The notes under the pieces are model-generated. The model was not told where the DNA came from and ran no database searches. It saw nothing but the letters and a program-made list of their open reading frames with translations. A program made the position numbers and the translations under genes. DNA of 64,000 nucleotides from Colius striatus (Eukaryota > Chordata > Aves > Coliiformes > Coliidae). Below, one piece after another: positions 62,601 to 64,000 of the stretch. Location: the NCBI RefSeq assembly GCF_028858725.1, contig NC_084761.1, forward strand, positions 25,636,501 through 25,700,500, in the 5' to 3' direction. Numbering within the stretch: position 1 is the stretch's first letter; each line of letters starts with the position of its first letter.

Positions 62601-64000
62601 ATTCTGCCTTTCAGATGCTAGTTAAGGATGTCTTGCCTGAGTGTCACTATTGGAAAGGGTACAGCTGCACATTTGCTATGTTAATGGAAAAGAAGGTGTA
62701 AGAAAACCTCAGGTTCATCTTGTATGTTTACTTATATGTATCTACAGAACAGCTGTGGTTGTCCAGGAGGGACTCTGTGTAGTGGGAGATGGAGAAGACT
62801 CTGCCAGACATTTTGGTGCATATTGCAGCATCATTCAACATCCTTTAATTTCACAAATTGTATTGGTTTCAGTGGAAATTCAGGTTAGGCTGTAGCTCAA
62901 ATTGCTCTTCAGCCAAAATATCAGTGAATACATTTTCTTAACACAACCGCTATTGTGAAGAAAAGAAAGTCCCCCTCTAACCTTTTTTTATACTACTGGA
63001 AGGCATAGCAGGTTCACTCAACCTATGTTCAAAGGTATGTATTTGCCTAGCTAATGGTCATCTCCTTAGGTAAATGCAGCTGTTTGGATAATCTACCATG
63101 TAGAGATGTAGAGGATAAGCCAGACCTATGGTGGTAAAATAAAACTCTGAAATTCTGAGTATTAGATAACCCTTACAGCTTTAGAAGGCTGTATGTGTGT
63201 ATCTATACACATACCAGTCTTTAATGATAGCTCCAACGATGTTAGAAAACTGATTGCTAGTTGTGACTCCCTTTGCATGTCCTGTCAAAAAAGAACACTG
63301 TCAATTTTTTACAGGATGTATTCCTCCTTTATTTTGGCTCATCTATGAGCTTGAGAGAAGCAATTGACAAACCACTGACGTTCTCTGTTTCTGCTGTTGC
63401 ACTGAAGTGCACAGGTTGCCAGGGATCCCGTGGAAGAGCTGAGGCTCATTGAGCTTCTGAGCTCGACTGCTCGAAGATGCAGAATTCCCGTGTTGTGGAA
63501 ATTGTACGCAGCACCCTCCATTAGCAGCTGAGGACAGGACTGGGATTCCATATGCCTGTGGAAAGCACTTTGCAGTTTCAGAAGATGACAAACAGCTTGT
63601 AATTTTTTTTTTTTTTTTTGTATAGGAATACTTTTGCAAAACTTGAGGAAAAACTTGCAATCATAACACAATGTCTGAAAAAAATCTCTGAACCCAGAAT
63701 TAAAGCTGTGTATATTTGCATGCTTTTCCTGTGCTGGACACTTCAGCTCTATGCTCTTGCCTGGGGGATGGTGGCGCTGCTGCTGTGTGGGCCAGTTCAC
63801 TGAGGAAGGGCCGTGGCACAGCTAGGGGTGCTTTATGATATGGCACAGAGGAACTGGAAAGCCTGGTTCCCAGGAGTAGAGTGTGATGACATCTCCTGAT
63901 GTCAGGAGCAGGGTGAGCAAGGAGAGATTTGCTCATTATGTACTGTCAGATATTGTATATCCTTCCCCTGTAACTAGAACATCTATGGGCATTTCTTGCT

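Larger units (their letters stand above)
47236..64000 (+). other. FGF2: FGF2 intron 1 (runs off the window)
   Basis: Starts with a consensus donor GTGAGTG. I found no exon 2 (expected to encode AEERGVVSIKG) before 64000, so the intron exceeds 16.7 kb; the human one is also very long. It contains a CR1 fragment (56297-56699), two small tandem duplications, and poly(T) runs (53736-53748, 63604-63619). No nested gene recognised. Confidence 0.9.

Noticed and set aside
63339-63800. Minus-strand open frame of 153 codons near the right end
   Set aside because: It includes a lysine run made by a poly(T) tract, has no domain, and is overlapped by another open frame on the same strand.
47236-64000. 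Search for FGF2 exon 2 inside the window
   Set aside because: No segment encoding the expected conserved sequence was found; the intron runs past the end.

Overview
This is a vertebrate nuclear window, almost certainly from a bird. It carries several CR1 LINE fragments with typical avian 3' ends. Genes are split by long introns, promoters are CpG islands, and intergenic distances are short. The three genes I can name are CETN4 (minus), BBS12 (plus) and FGF2 (plus). This is the conserved order next to IL2/IL21 on human 4q27 and in the matching avian block.

Layout. Positions 1-3750 hold no recognisable gene. CETN4, a four-EF-hand centrin of 171 aa, runs leftwards from a start codon in a CpG island at 10.18 kb to a stop at 5436, in five coding exons; a likely poly(A) signal lies at 3764. 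The same CpG island (about 9.9-10.7 kb) is the head-to-head promoter of BBS12. BBS12 has a non-coding first exon near 10.4-10.5 kb and one 710-codon coding exon at 14328-16460. From 16.5 to 46.5 kb there is mostly unannotatable non-coding DNA with CR1 copies. It also contains a series of exon-like blocks with good splice sites and compatible reading phases, which may be an undescribed spliced gene or lncRNA. A second CpG island at 46.6-47.4 kb holds FGF2 exon 1: the AUG start at 47049, and an arginine/glycine-rich upstream frame with CUG codons that could encode nuclear high-molecular-weight forms. From 47236 to the end is FGF2 intron 1; exons 2 and 3 are not in the window.

How the genes relate. 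CETN4 (basal bodies/centrioles) and BBS12 (chaperonin-like assembly factor for the BBSome) are both ciliary, share one promoter, and an RFX X-box-like site lies between them, so co-regulation in ciliated cells is likely. FGF2 is a heparin-binding growth factor with its own promoter and no evident functional link.

Limits: exon calls rest on reading frame, splice consensus and family knowledge. UTR ends, transcription starts and the candidate gene at 11-34 kb are inferences without transcript evidence.
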